A stretch of DNA of 25,011 nt from an uncultured Pirellulales bacterium (lineage in GTDB: Bacteria > Planctomycetota > Planctomycetia > Pirellulales > Lacipirellulaceae), in NCBI GenBank assembly GCA_947258835.1, contig CAMYJY010000076.1:1-25011 (forward strand), given 5' to 3'. A program made the translations under genes and the position numbers. Below are positions 16,489 to 23,564 of this stretch, in pieces; position 1 is the first letter of the stretch; each line of letters starts with the position of its first letter. Under the pieces are notes generated by a model, which searched no databases, was not told where the DNA came from, and worked only from the letters and a program-made list of their open reading frames with translations.

Positions 16489-17778
16489 TCAGATAGCACC
16501 GGCAACGAGCGTGATATTTTGTCCGCCAAAGCCGAAACTATTGGAAAGCACGGTCTGGCAGTCGTGATCGCGAGCCACGTTGGGGACATAGTCGAGATCG
16601 CAGTTTGGATCTGGGGTCTCGTAGTTGATGGTTGGCGGCACGACGTTGTGTTTTAGGGCCTGCAGGCACACGATCAGCTCGGTGGCACCGGCAGCGGCAA
16701 TCAAGTGGCCGGTCATGCTTTTGGTGCTGGAAACGGGGATCCTGTCGGCCTGTTCACCAAACGCTTGCCGAATGGCGAGGGTTTCCACCTTGTCATTCAC
16801 GGCCGTGCTGGTGCCGTGGGCATTGATGTAATCGATTTCGTCTTCGTTCTTGCCCGCGTCGGCCAGGGCCATCTGGAGACAGCTGGTGGCTCCGCGTCCT
16901 TCGGGGTGCGTATCGGTAATCCGGAAGGCATCCGCGGTTGTCCCGTAGCCGAGAATTTCTCCATACATCTGGGCACCACGGGCGCGTGCATGCTCGTATT
17001 CTTCCAGAACCACGATCGCGGCGCCCTCTCCCAGCACGAAGCCGTCACGGTTGAGGTCAAACGGCCGTGAGGCACGTTCGGGTTCGTCATTCCGCTCGCT
17101 GAGGGCGGTGAGTAGATTAAAACCGGTAACACCAAACGGGTGAATCATGCTGTGGGTGCCGCCGGAGAGCATCACATCGGCTTCTCCCCGACGGATGATT
17201 TCGGTGGCCTCACCAATGGCCTGGCTGCTAGCGGCACAGGCCGTCAGGCAATTGACATTGGGGCCTTGCGCATTCCACATGCCGGCCAGATAGCCCACCG
17301 GCATATTGGGTTCTTGCTCCAGTTCCGCGGTGGGGTCGAGTAGTTCGAGGCCCTTTTCCATGAAGCGCTGGAGACTGAAAGACGCGTCTTCGGAAGCGGC
17401 TGTGCTGAGCCCGGCGGCCATCATGTCTGCAAAATGCCAAAAATCCTGTTGGCCCTCGCCGGCCCCCAGGTAAATGCCAAAGCGGGTGGGATCGACGGTG
17501 CCGAGTACGCCGGCATCGGTCATGGCCTGTTTGGCTGCACCGGCCGCAAAGCACGTGTGGCGGCTGCGATTTTGCCACACCTGGGCCTCCTCGCCCATGT
17601 CGGTGATGGACCAATTACGTACTTCCGCCGCAATCTTGGTGGGGAAGTTGGTGGCGTCAAAGAGGGTTGTCTTGCCGACCCCACTGCGGGAGGCCAACAG
17701 ATTGGTCCACAGCTCTGGGACGGTGGTTCCCAGTGGAGTGACACAGCCCATTCCTGTGACTACGGTGCGACGACGCAT
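16489..17778 (-). CDS. fabF: Beta-ketoacyl-ACP synthase II (FabF-type)
   Basis: This enzyme performs the decarboxylative condensation that lengthens an ACP-bound acyl chain by two carbons. The 429-residue protein starts RRTVVTGMGCVTPLG. Its active-site residues are C181 (NCLTACAASS), H321 (NAHGTST) and H358 (TGHLIAAAGATE). The spacing of 140 and 37 equals that of E. coli FabF (C163/H303/H340), so the C-H-H triad is intact. The C-terminal NSFGFGGQN motif is also present. GGGAG lies seven bases before the ATG. It is the last gene of the set dehydratase-ACP-dehydratase-ketosynthase on the minus strand. A MITE-like element separates it from the preceding gene. It may be a pathway-specific ketosynthase, not the housekeeping FabF; the symbol names the family only. 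Confidence 0.93.
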   Translation of the reverse strand: MRRRTVVTGMGCVTPLGTTVPELWTNLLASRSGVGKTTLFDATNFPTKIAAEVRNWSITDMGEEAQVWQNRSRHTCFAAGAAKQAMTDAGVLGTVDPTRFGIYLGAGEGQQDFWHFADMMAAGLSTAASEDASFSLQRFMEKGLELLDPTAELEQEPNMPVGYLAGMWNAQGPNVNCLTACAASSQAIGEATEIIRRGEADVMLSGGTHSMIHPFGVTGFNLLTALSERNDEPERASRPFDLNRDGFVLGEGAAIVVLEEYEHARARGAQMYGEILGYGTTADAFRITDTHPEGRGATSCLQMALADAGKNEDEIDYINAHGTSTAVNDKVETLAIRQAFGEQADRIPVSSTKSMTGHLIAAAGATELIVCLQALKHNVVPPTINYETPDPNCDLDYVPNVARDHDCQTVLSNSFGFGGQNITLVAGAI

Positions 17779-17813
17779 GCGCGAACTCCCGTGTGCTTAA
17801 GGTAAGAAGTTGC

Positions 17814-17920
17814 TAGTGCTTTGACAACTTTCAGAATTAGGGTGCATGCCGCCATAACCACTTACTACCAAATAGTTTCTGATAGCAGGCCCCCTAATTT
17901 TTAATCATGACAAAGCACTA
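17814..17920. mobile_element. MITE-like element with 29-bp terminal inverted repeats
   Basis: Arms 17814-17842 and 17892-17920 match at 23 of 29 positions as inverted repeats, with the outer 10 bases (TAGTGCTTTG/CAAAGCACTA) and the inner 8 (AATTAGGG/CCCTAATT) perfect. The 49-base centre encodes nothing. The outer TA on both sides fits a TA target duplication as made by IS630/Tc1-mariner transposases. This points to a non-autonomous element; no transposase is present in the window. It lies between the ketosynthase start and the preceding dehydratase, and its right end provides that dehydratase's TAG stop. Confidence 0.65.
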
Positions 17921-18451
17921 ATTTGTGACGGTTTCTTCCAGGGGGTAATCACGTTCTTGCATGCGACTGCCATCTTCTTTGAGACCCACCTCGAACACTC
18001 GCACCAGAGACAGCCAATGCCGCAAGTCGCGGGGCCGGAACAGCCTCGCTCCAAACAAGTCTCCGGTTTCTTCACCCAAGCGGGCATAAAACAGCAGGGC
18101 CTCCGCGTGGAGCGTGTCACCAACATGGGCGGTGGCTGTGACCGCCGCGCCACTATCTCGCACGGAATCGATTTTTACGCGGTACGTCAGGGTTTCTCCA
18201 GGGCGTACGCACGTATGAAATTTCGCCTTGGCAAGTTTTCCCAGCACGACCAATTCGCCAAAACCGTATTGCTCACTGACGAGCAAGCCGCCAGCCTGCG
18301 CCATGCCCTCGGTGACCAAGGAGTTGGGCATGATGGGATAGCCGATAAAGTGGTCGTGCATCTGGCCCTCGGAGAGCGAAACACTCTTTACGGCCACCGC
18401 ATGCGAGCCACAGACAAATTCAGTAAATCGGTCGATCCAAAACCAACGCAT
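17918..18451 (-). CDS. FabZ/FabA-like hotdog-fold 3-hydroxyacyl-ACP dehydratase (second copy)
   Basis: The 177-residue product is a hotdog-fold protein of the beta-hydroxyacyl-ACP dehydratase type, which removes water from 3-hydroxyacyl-ACP. The conserved helix region reads HDHFIGYPIMPNSLVTEGMAQAGG, with H34 and E48 at the same positions as in its neighbour at 18970-19464. The family consensus PGV is replaced here by PNSL. The C-terminal ~45 residues (LFGARLFRPRDLRHWLSLVRVFEVG...) extend beyond a typical FabZ. Its TAG stop is formed by the terminal inverted repeat of the MITE-like element, so the natural C-terminus may have been altered. It lies 33 bases after the ACP gene stop. A role in dehydration or acyl binding is inferred from fold and context. 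Confidence 0.87.
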   Translation of the reverse strand: MRWFWIDRFTEFVCGSHAVAVKSVSLSEGQMHDHFIGYPIMPNSLVTEGMAQAGGLLVSEQYGFGELVVLGKLAKAKFHTCVRPGETLTYRVKIDSVRDSGAAVTATAHVGDTLHAEALLFYARLGEETGDLFGARLFRPRDLRHWLSLVRVFEVGLKEDGSRMQERDYPLEETVTN

Positions 18452-18484
18452 GATGGATGCTTCGGGGACTAAATTTATGTGCGC

Positions 18485-18871
18485 TTAGGCGGACAATTTG
18501 TGCGCCACGAAGTTGCACATGTCTTGTACGGTCAGCTGTTGTCCTAAGTTCTGCACGATGGGATCCGCCTCAAACTTAGAGAGGTCCGCAAACGGCATCC
18601 GCTCGCGGAGTTTCGCGATCCCTGCTTCATTCACCCGGCCTTCTTGGACGAATTCGGTGTCGGTGAGGATATCTTCCGGAAACAGTTCGCCGCGCTCGAT
18701 TTTGATGTCAAAGGACTTTTCTAGCCGAAACACGATGTCAAGAAAGTCAATCGATTCGGCATCCAGATCCCCTTGCAGCGTTGCCGTCGGTGTCACTTCG
18801 TCGTCGTCGACTCCCAGGGCATCAACCAGTGCTTCGCGGACCTTCTCAAAAATTTCTTCTTCGGATGGCAT
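18485..18871 (-). CDS. Acyl carrier protein, extended form
   Basis: This carries growing acyl chains on a phosphopantetheine arm. The start EEEIFEKVREALVDALGVDDDEV and the attachment site S40 in GDLDAESIDFLDIVF are clear ACP features. At 128 residues it is much longer than the usual ~78. An insert between helix II and the C-terminus (RVNEAGIAKLRERMPFADLSKFEADP) precedes a final helix LTVQDMCNFVAHKL. The start at 18871 is preferred because GGAGG lies 11 bases upstream. An in-frame ATG at 18895 would add eight residues but has no ribosome site. It sits between two dehydratase genes, so it is probably the dedicated carrier for this set. Confidence 0.92.
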   Translation of the reverse strand: MPSEEEIFEKVREALVDALGVDDDEVTPTATLQGDLDAESIDFLDIVFRLEKSFDIKIERGELFPEDILTDTEFVQEGRVNEAGIAKLRERMPFADLSKFEADPIVQNLGQQLTVQDMCNFVAHKLSA

Positions 18872-18969
18872 TGTGGTTTCAACCTCCACTTTCATTTGGA
18901 ACTTCGTATGGAACTATGTGCAACGCGCGTGGCTTTCAGTCATGGGAACTCGTGAAACACCACTTGGAT

Positions 18970-19464
18970 TTATGAAGCAACCGGGGCAACTGGGGTGCCA
19001 CGGGTTAAAAGTTCTGCTTTCTCACGCTGGACGGCAATCATGCGGCCATCGAGCCCTGCTTGGCTGGGGTCGGCGTCTGTCAGGTTGTAGCGTTCGAGTG
19101 TCAATCGGCCGCTCACCGAAACTTGCCCCGCGACCTCTCCCTGAAATTTTAGGCTGACATACCGCTGGTCGCTCTTGGTCTGTTCCACGCGTACTTCCAG
19201 CGTCTGTCCGGGCGTGACAAAATCTGCATATTTTACCGCCCGTGCTTCATGCAGCACGACAATGCTGTGCGCATAGTCTTCGCTCAGCCGCACCAACCAA
19301 GCACCTGCCTGGGTGGCTGCCTCCAGCATGAACACCCCCGGCAGCACGGGGAACTCGGGAAAATGATCCGCGAGATACTCTTCTGCCAGAGAGACGTTTT
19401 TGACCGCCGTAAGTTCTTTGCCAGGCTCATAGGAGCAAATCCGATCCAGAAGCCAAAATTGCAT
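18970..19464 (-). CDS. FabZ-like 3-hydroxyacyl-ACP dehydratase (first copy)
   Basis: The 164-residue hotdog-fold protein has the FabZ active-site helix LADHFPEFPVLPGVFMLEAATQAGAWLV, with catalytic-type H34 and E48, and a typical N-terminus MQFWLLDRICSYEPG. It would dehydrate 3-hydroxyacyl-ACP to trans-2-enoyl-ACP. It is the first gene of the minus-strand set and lies 98 bases upstream of the ACP start. The C-terminal ~20 residues (EKAELLTRGTPVAPVAS) are low-complexity and probably flexible. The gene carries no strong Shine-Dalgarno site. It is clearly related to, but diverged from, the second dehydratase, so the two probably have different chain or substrate preferences. Confidence 0.9.
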   Translation of the reverse strand: MQFWLLDRICSYEPGKELTAVKNVSLAEEYLADHFPEFPVLPGVFMLEAATQAGAWLVRLSEDYAHSIVVLHEARAVKYADFVTPGQTLEVRVEQTKSDQRYVSLKFQGEVAGQVSVSGRLTLERYNLTDADPSQAGLDGRMIAVQREKAELLTRGTPVAPVAS

Positions 19465-20033
19465 AGGCGAGAGTCCAGGCAGCGGTTGAGAATCTTGCGA
19501 TTAGGCACGCGCACCGTGCGCATATTCTATGTAGGGTGGCCAGCAGGCGGCACGTTTCCGCGTTGACTGGGGCCCGCCACTGGGGGGGCAAGTATGTAGC
19601 GAGCCTCCCATTATAGCCCCGCAACGCAGGGGCCACAACGGCGGGAATTGCTGATTTCGGGCACTCCGGGCGTGGAGCGGCTGCGCCGGGTGCCGCGGTA
19701 GCCCCCCTGGCGAGCCGCTTGCAGGGGGGGCAGCAGGTCTCTCGCAGCATCCGCGCGACAGGCCCTCGGTGCGGCGGCGGATGGGGTTGGTGACTCCCCT
19801 GCCAGCAAGTGAACTTCGAAGTTGCCTCCCCAGGGTGTCGTTCGGCTGCCCAGCGCAGCGGGGTTTCTGGTCCAGGTGGCTGTTGGCCGTAGTTGGTCTG
19901 CTGCCAGCGGCTTGCTCTGCGGGCAGCGGTCGTCCCGGCCAGGCCTGGGGTTACGGGAGGGTCTGCGGGCTGGGGGTCGCCAAACTGCTCGTGTCTCGAG
20001 CCTGTTGGCAAACAGGCCCTAAAATTCTACCCC
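19465..20033. other. 569-bp intergenic region upstream of the acyl-chain gene set
   Basis: I see no supported gene. Several GC-driven open frames cross it in both directions, but their products are rich in Arg, Ala and Pro without family motifs. It should contain the promoter of the dehydratase-ACP-dehydratase-ketosynthase unit near 19465-19560. A G/C-rich inverted repeat (CCCCCCTG 19702-19709, CAGGGGGG 19722-19729, 12-base spacer) is the only structured site I found. It lacks a T-run. Confidence 0.55.
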
Positions 20034-20666
20034 TCAAGGTTCCTCTGGAGAGGATGGGGGTTCTGGTTTGCCGTTCACGATGAAAGCGTGGTCGATATTG
20101 GCCTCCACGTGGCGGAGAATGGCCTGCGTGGTATCGCGGACGTAATTGCAATCGTCTAGCACGATCTTTTGTTTTTTACCATGGATAGCATAGATGACTT
20201 TGGCGATGCCTTTGTTTTGCCACAGCTTTTTGTTCAAGGCGTGGATGGCATCGAAGGCAACCTCACGTCCTTCACTGCTGCGCAGGCCCTGCTCATCTGC
20301 TTCGATCCACCGCCCTCGATTCCTGAGCAGCTTCCACAGAAAGAACAGGCCGATCAATCCCGTGACGACGGCCATGACAAATTGACTATTGATATCATAA
20401 GCGGAGCGGGGTTTCTCCAGATCATTTTTTCCAACCAGCCAGCCATGGGTTTGGCGGGCGGTCTCATCCCACTGATCATAAAGTTCTTTTTTGTCCAGTT
20501 CGGGATGGGCGTCGGCAAAGTCCTGATACTCCAAGGCGTGCTTTCGTTGGTTCGGATAGGCCACCAGGCCATCGTACAGCGACCAGAGGCACATGAAGAG
20601 GCAAGCTGAGCTCACAATAGCCAGCCGGATAAGATAACCAGGGTTGATCTCAGTACGTAATGGCAT
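20034..20666 (-). CDS. Two-TM membrane protein of unknown function, possible PH-like C-terminal domain
   Basis: The 210-residue product has a membrane helix near the start (LIRLAIVSSACLFMCLWSLY), an extracytoplasmic charged segment (HALEYQDFADAHPELDKKELYDQWDE...) and a second helix (FVMAVVTGLIGLFFLWKLL). A soluble C-terminal part follows (ADEQGLRSSEGREVAFDAIHALNKKLWQNKGIAKVIY...KKQKIVLDDCNY). The last part has the alternating pattern of a bacterial PH-like domain, which is a guess from appearance. The ATG at 20666 is chosen because the open frame upstream to 20753 is not conserved in character, and AGAGAGG lies 12 bases before this ATG. It is oriented like the glycosyltransferase gene upstream but separated from it by ~400 bases. 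Its function is unknown. Confidence 0.75.
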   Translation of the reverse strand: MPLRTEINPGYLIRLAIVSSACLFMCLWSLYDGLVAYPNQRKHALEYQDFADAHPELDKKELYDQWDETARQTHGWLVGKNDLEKPRSAYDINSQFVMAVVTGLIGLFFLWKLLRNRGRWIEADEQGLRSSEGREVAFDAIHALNKKLWQNKGIAKVIYAIHGKKQKIVLDDCNYVRDTTQAILRHVEANIDHAFIVNGKPEPPSSPEEP

Positions 20667-21062
20667 GTTTTCTTGAAACCTCTCTGGGCCTCGGAAGTTC
20701 GGCAAGTCTTTTCCCCCAGGGATTATAGCGTAACTCAGGGGGCTGGACTTCAACAGCGTTTTGCGGCCTGGGCCACACCGATTCGGCCCAGCTTTTTTTC
20801 AGAGGAAGGTGTTTTACCGCGACAATCGGTAGGATTGGAACGGTCGGGCCGCATTCAGGTAAGGCGAGCGGCAGGTAAGTTTTTACCTGCCGCGTGATCG
20901 AAAATCCCAGCGAAGCCACTCCATTGGGCTGTCGATGGGTAAGTTCTCATCTGCCCAACGCCTAAAGAGATCTGCCGCTTGTCCCGGGGGTTGGGGGCAA
21001 TTTGCATTTTGCAAGATCAAAGATCCGTGTGCATGAATTGGCATATGTGAACGCAAGGTCCC
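20667..21062. other. 396-bp intergenic region carrying hairpin repeat copy 2
   Basis: No gene is supported between the glycosyltransferase stop and the membrane-protein start, both on the minus strand. The main content is the dispersed hairpin repeat at 20860-20968. The promoter for the 20666 gene should lie in 20667-20800, but no convincing boxes were seen. Confidence 0.55.
20860..20968. repeat. Dispersed hairpin repeat, copy 2 (109 bp)
   Basis: This copy matches 16363-16481 except for one substitution and the absence of the extra 10-bp CTCATCTGCC unit. The perfect hairpin is at 20868-20893 (11-bp arms, GTTT loop). Both copies can encode the same reverse-strand peptide start MASLGFSITRQVKTYLPLAL, which reflects shared DNA, not a real gene. 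Here the element is between two minus-strand genes, not between convergent stops. Confidence 0.95.
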
Positions 21063-23279
21063 TCAGGGCACAGGGGTGGCTTCGTCGATGGAGATCGGCC
21101 CCGCGGGCTCTCCGGCAAGTACTTTGTGGCGGATCGCCTCGTACGCTGCTTCCAGTTTGAGCACAAATCTCGCGGGCTTAAAAACGTCGGTGACATCGCG
21201 CTGATGTGCCAGCTTCTGTTTGACATCGGACAATGCCTGCCGGTTGCGCGCCAGTTGCACCGCCAATTCCTGGTAAACATTCAGATCCGCGGCAATCAGT
21301 TCCGGTATCCCCAGACCGGTCAGCAAGCTGGCGGCACCTCGACCGGCAAAGGTCTCACCACAGCGAGTCACAACCGGCACACCGACCGCCAGAGCATCGA
21401 GCGCCGTAACGTGCGCGTTGTAGAGAGGTGTGTCCAGAAACAAATCCGCCAGCTTCTGGCGCGCTAGATGATCGGCTTTTTCGCGTTCCTTGTGCGCAAA
21501 CACGAGGCGCTCCGGCTCGATGCCCCGCGCTCGAGCCTCGCGGCGCAGGTTCTGGATACCCGGACGCCAATTACTCCGCAGCCAGAGTACGCTCCCGGGT
21601 GTGCTGTGGAGAATCTGCATCCAGACGTCAAAGATCTCTGGCTCGATCTTGGAGTTGTTATTGAAGCCGCAGAAAACGACACCGCTCTCCGGCAACCCTT
21701 GCGCCGAACGTGTGGGCGTGGCAGCCGAGATCGCATGGTCGCTAGCCGCCAGGTAGCTGGGGGGCACATAGACCAGGTTTTCAGTATAGTACTTTGCTTG
21801 CTCGGGAGGGACAGCTGTGCTGTCGGTAATCAAATAGTCGACGAACTCAGCCCCCATCGATGCCGGGAATCCTAGATAGGAAATCTGCACTGGTGCCGGG
21901 CGGTGCGCCAGGACCGCCGCCCGGCTACCTGCCGTATAGCCGATCAAGTCGACGAGAATGTCGATGTTGTCTTGCTGGATCTGCGTGGCTATCTCGAAGT
22001 CCGACGACCTGCGCACGTCAACAAACTGTTCGACGTTCGCTTCAATGACCTCTCGATAGACACTGTGATCATCTTTTCCGCAGGAGTATGCACACACCTG
22101 AAACCGGGTACGATCATGGTGTTGGAACAGGGGCCCCACCAACTGGCCAACTGGATGATTGTGAAAGTCGGAGGAAAGGTAACCGATCCGGATGCGTTTC
22201 GCCCCAAACGGGGGCGGAGGCGGGGGAAGTCTGCCGGCGACAGCGGCCTGTTTTTTGAGCGCCTGGGCGGTGTTACGTGCCACGGCCAGATGCTCCGCTG
22301 GCGTGAAAGGAAATGTGGGCGATGCGGAGGCAGTGACCGGCGACGGCTGCCCAGCTGCTAGGCGGTTTTGCAAGTCCTCGCGCAGACCGGCAAAGAGCTG
22401 CTTCCTTTCGCTCCAGTCACAGACTTCGGCGCAGACGCACGCCAGGGATGCCCGGGCTTCGGCAAAATCTGGATTCAGTTGGAGGGCGCGTCGCAACGCG
22501 ACAATCGCAGCCTGCGGATCATCGTTCGCGTGCTGGGCGATGCCCAGACGATAAGAATCTGGGGCCGATTCTGGCCTCACCTTCAGTGCGCGCTGGTAGG
22601 CAGCGACCGCCTCGCCGTGCTGCTTGAGTTGTTCGTGCAACAGGCCCAACTGGGCCTGAATGTCCGCCCAATCTGGGCGAATCGCGACCGCCCTCTGCAG
22701 CGCTTCACAGGCCTGGGCGATGTCGCCCCGTTCCGCCAAGATTAAGCCCAACGCGCGCCAGGACCGGGCATCGTCCGGTTGGAGGCGAATTGCTTCGCGG
22801 AGGGCTGCCAGGGCTGCGGTTCCATCCCCGACCTGGTGCCGCACAACCCCCAGGCTGTAATACGCGTGGTCAGAGGACGGATCGTTGTGGATGGCCTGCT
22901 CAAAACAGTGGGCCGCCTCGCTCAGTTGCCGGCGGTCTTTCAGCACGAGCCCCAGGTTGTGGTGCGCGCGGGCGGAATGCGGTTCGCGGCGCAGCGCCTC
23001 GCGAGCGGCCAAGAGAGCCTGGTCCAGCCGCTTGGCACGGCGCAGGATGTCCGCAGCGTGCAGGTGAATTTCGGGAGCATCAGGATTGATCCGAGTGGCT
23101 CTGGCCAACAACTGAATCGCTTCCTCAGAGCGCCCCTGTTGGTGCGCCACCAGACCGAGGACATGCCAGGCAGCCCAATCCTTGGAATCAATTTGCAGGG
23201 CCGATTGCGCCAGGGCCACTGCTCCTTGAACGTCCCCCGCTTGCAACCGCCTCATGGCGGAGCGGCCTTCCTCGCTCAT
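21063..23279 (-). CDS. TPR-repeat protein with GT41 (O-GlcNAc transferase-like) glycosyltransferase domain
   Basis: The 738-residue protein joins about eight TPR units (residues ~2-273, 34-residue spacing, e.g. AWHVLGLVAHQQGRSEEAIQLLARATRINPDAP) to a family 41 glycosyltransferase domain (~362-720). OGT-like motifs are visible: H375-P376 in IGYLSSDFHNHPVGQL, K544 in FCGFNNNSKIEPEIFDVW (matching the nucleotide-binding Lys of human OGT), and DTPLYNAHVTALDALAVGVPVVT near 616-638. Such enzymes transfer a sugar, often GlcNAc, from a nucleotide sugar to Ser/Thr of proteins. The TPRs usually choose the protein substrate. A poly-Pro linker (LPPPPPPF) sits between the two parts. GGAGG lies 10 bases upstream of the ATG. 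There is no signal peptide, so it is cytoplasmic. Donor and targets are unknown. Confidence 0.92.
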   Translation of the reverse strand: MSEEGRSAMRRLQAGDVQGAVALAQSALQIDSKDWAAWHVLGLVAHQQGRSEEAIQLLARATRINPDAPEIHLHAADILRRAKRLDQALLAAREALRREPHSARAHHNLGLVLKDRRQLSEAAHCFEQAIHNDPSSDHAYYSLGVVRHQVGDGTAALAALREAIRLQPDDARSWRALGLILAERGDIAQACEALQRAVAIRPDWADIQAQLGLLHEQLKQHGEAVAAYQRALKVRPESAPDSYRLGIAQHANDDPQAAIVALRRALQLNPDFAEARASLACVCAEVCDWSERKQLFAGLREDLQNRLAAGQPSPVTASASPTFPFTPAEHLAVARNTAQALKKQAAVAGRLPPPPPPFGAKRIRIGYLSSDFHNHPVGQLVGPLFQHHDRTRFQVCAYSCGKDDHSVYREVIEANVEQFVDVRRSSDFEIATQIQQDNIDILVDLIGYTAGSRAAVLAHRPAPVQISYLGFPASMGAEFVDYLITDSTAVPPEQAKYYTENLVYVPPSYLAASDHAISAATPTRSAQGLPESGVVFCGFNNNSKIEPEIFDVWMQILHSTPGSVLWLRSNWRPGIQNLRREARARGIEPERLVFAHKEREKADHLARQKLADLFLDTPLYNAHVTALDALAVGVPVVTRCGETFAGRGAASLLTGLGIPELIAADLNVYQELAVQLARNRQALSDVKQKLAHQRDVTDVFKPARFVLKLEAAYEAIRHKVLAGEPAGPISIDEATPVP

Positions 23280-23564
23280 GGACTTGCTTCCTCCGTGAAG
23301 GACGAGCTGACGAAGTCAAGAAACACGTCCGCTCACCGCTGCCGCGACATTATGTGCCGCTTCGAAGCCACGTCTACAAAGACCCACCCCAAGGGATCGA
23401 CACTGCGGCGTCGGTTTGGCTTTCCAGCAACCGCTCACTGGCAAAAATTTTAAACCCCGCTGCCCCCGACACAATCCCAAATTTACCCCAAATTTCGATT
23501 TCCCGAGCGCAAATATCCTGCCCCAATACACCCCACTTCGCTCACCTTGGCAAGATGGCCGGAA

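Noticed and set aside
19427..20011. Minus-strand 194-residue open frame upstream of the first dehydratase
   Set aside because: Arg/Ala/Pro-rich with no motif and overlapping the dehydratase start in another frame; likely a GC-driven chance frame.
19769..20083. Possible small plus-strand lipoprotein (104 residues, LLPAACSAG lipobox-like)
   Set aside because: It overlaps the end of the minus-strand membrane-protein gene, has a long non-signal N-terminus and no conserved tail; a chance match in GC-rich sequence is more likely.
16162..20919. Two reverse-strand peptides starting MASLGFSITRQVKTYLPLAL
   Set aside because: The shared start comes from the two hairpin-repeat copies; the sequences diverge outside the repeat and the frames overlap real genes.
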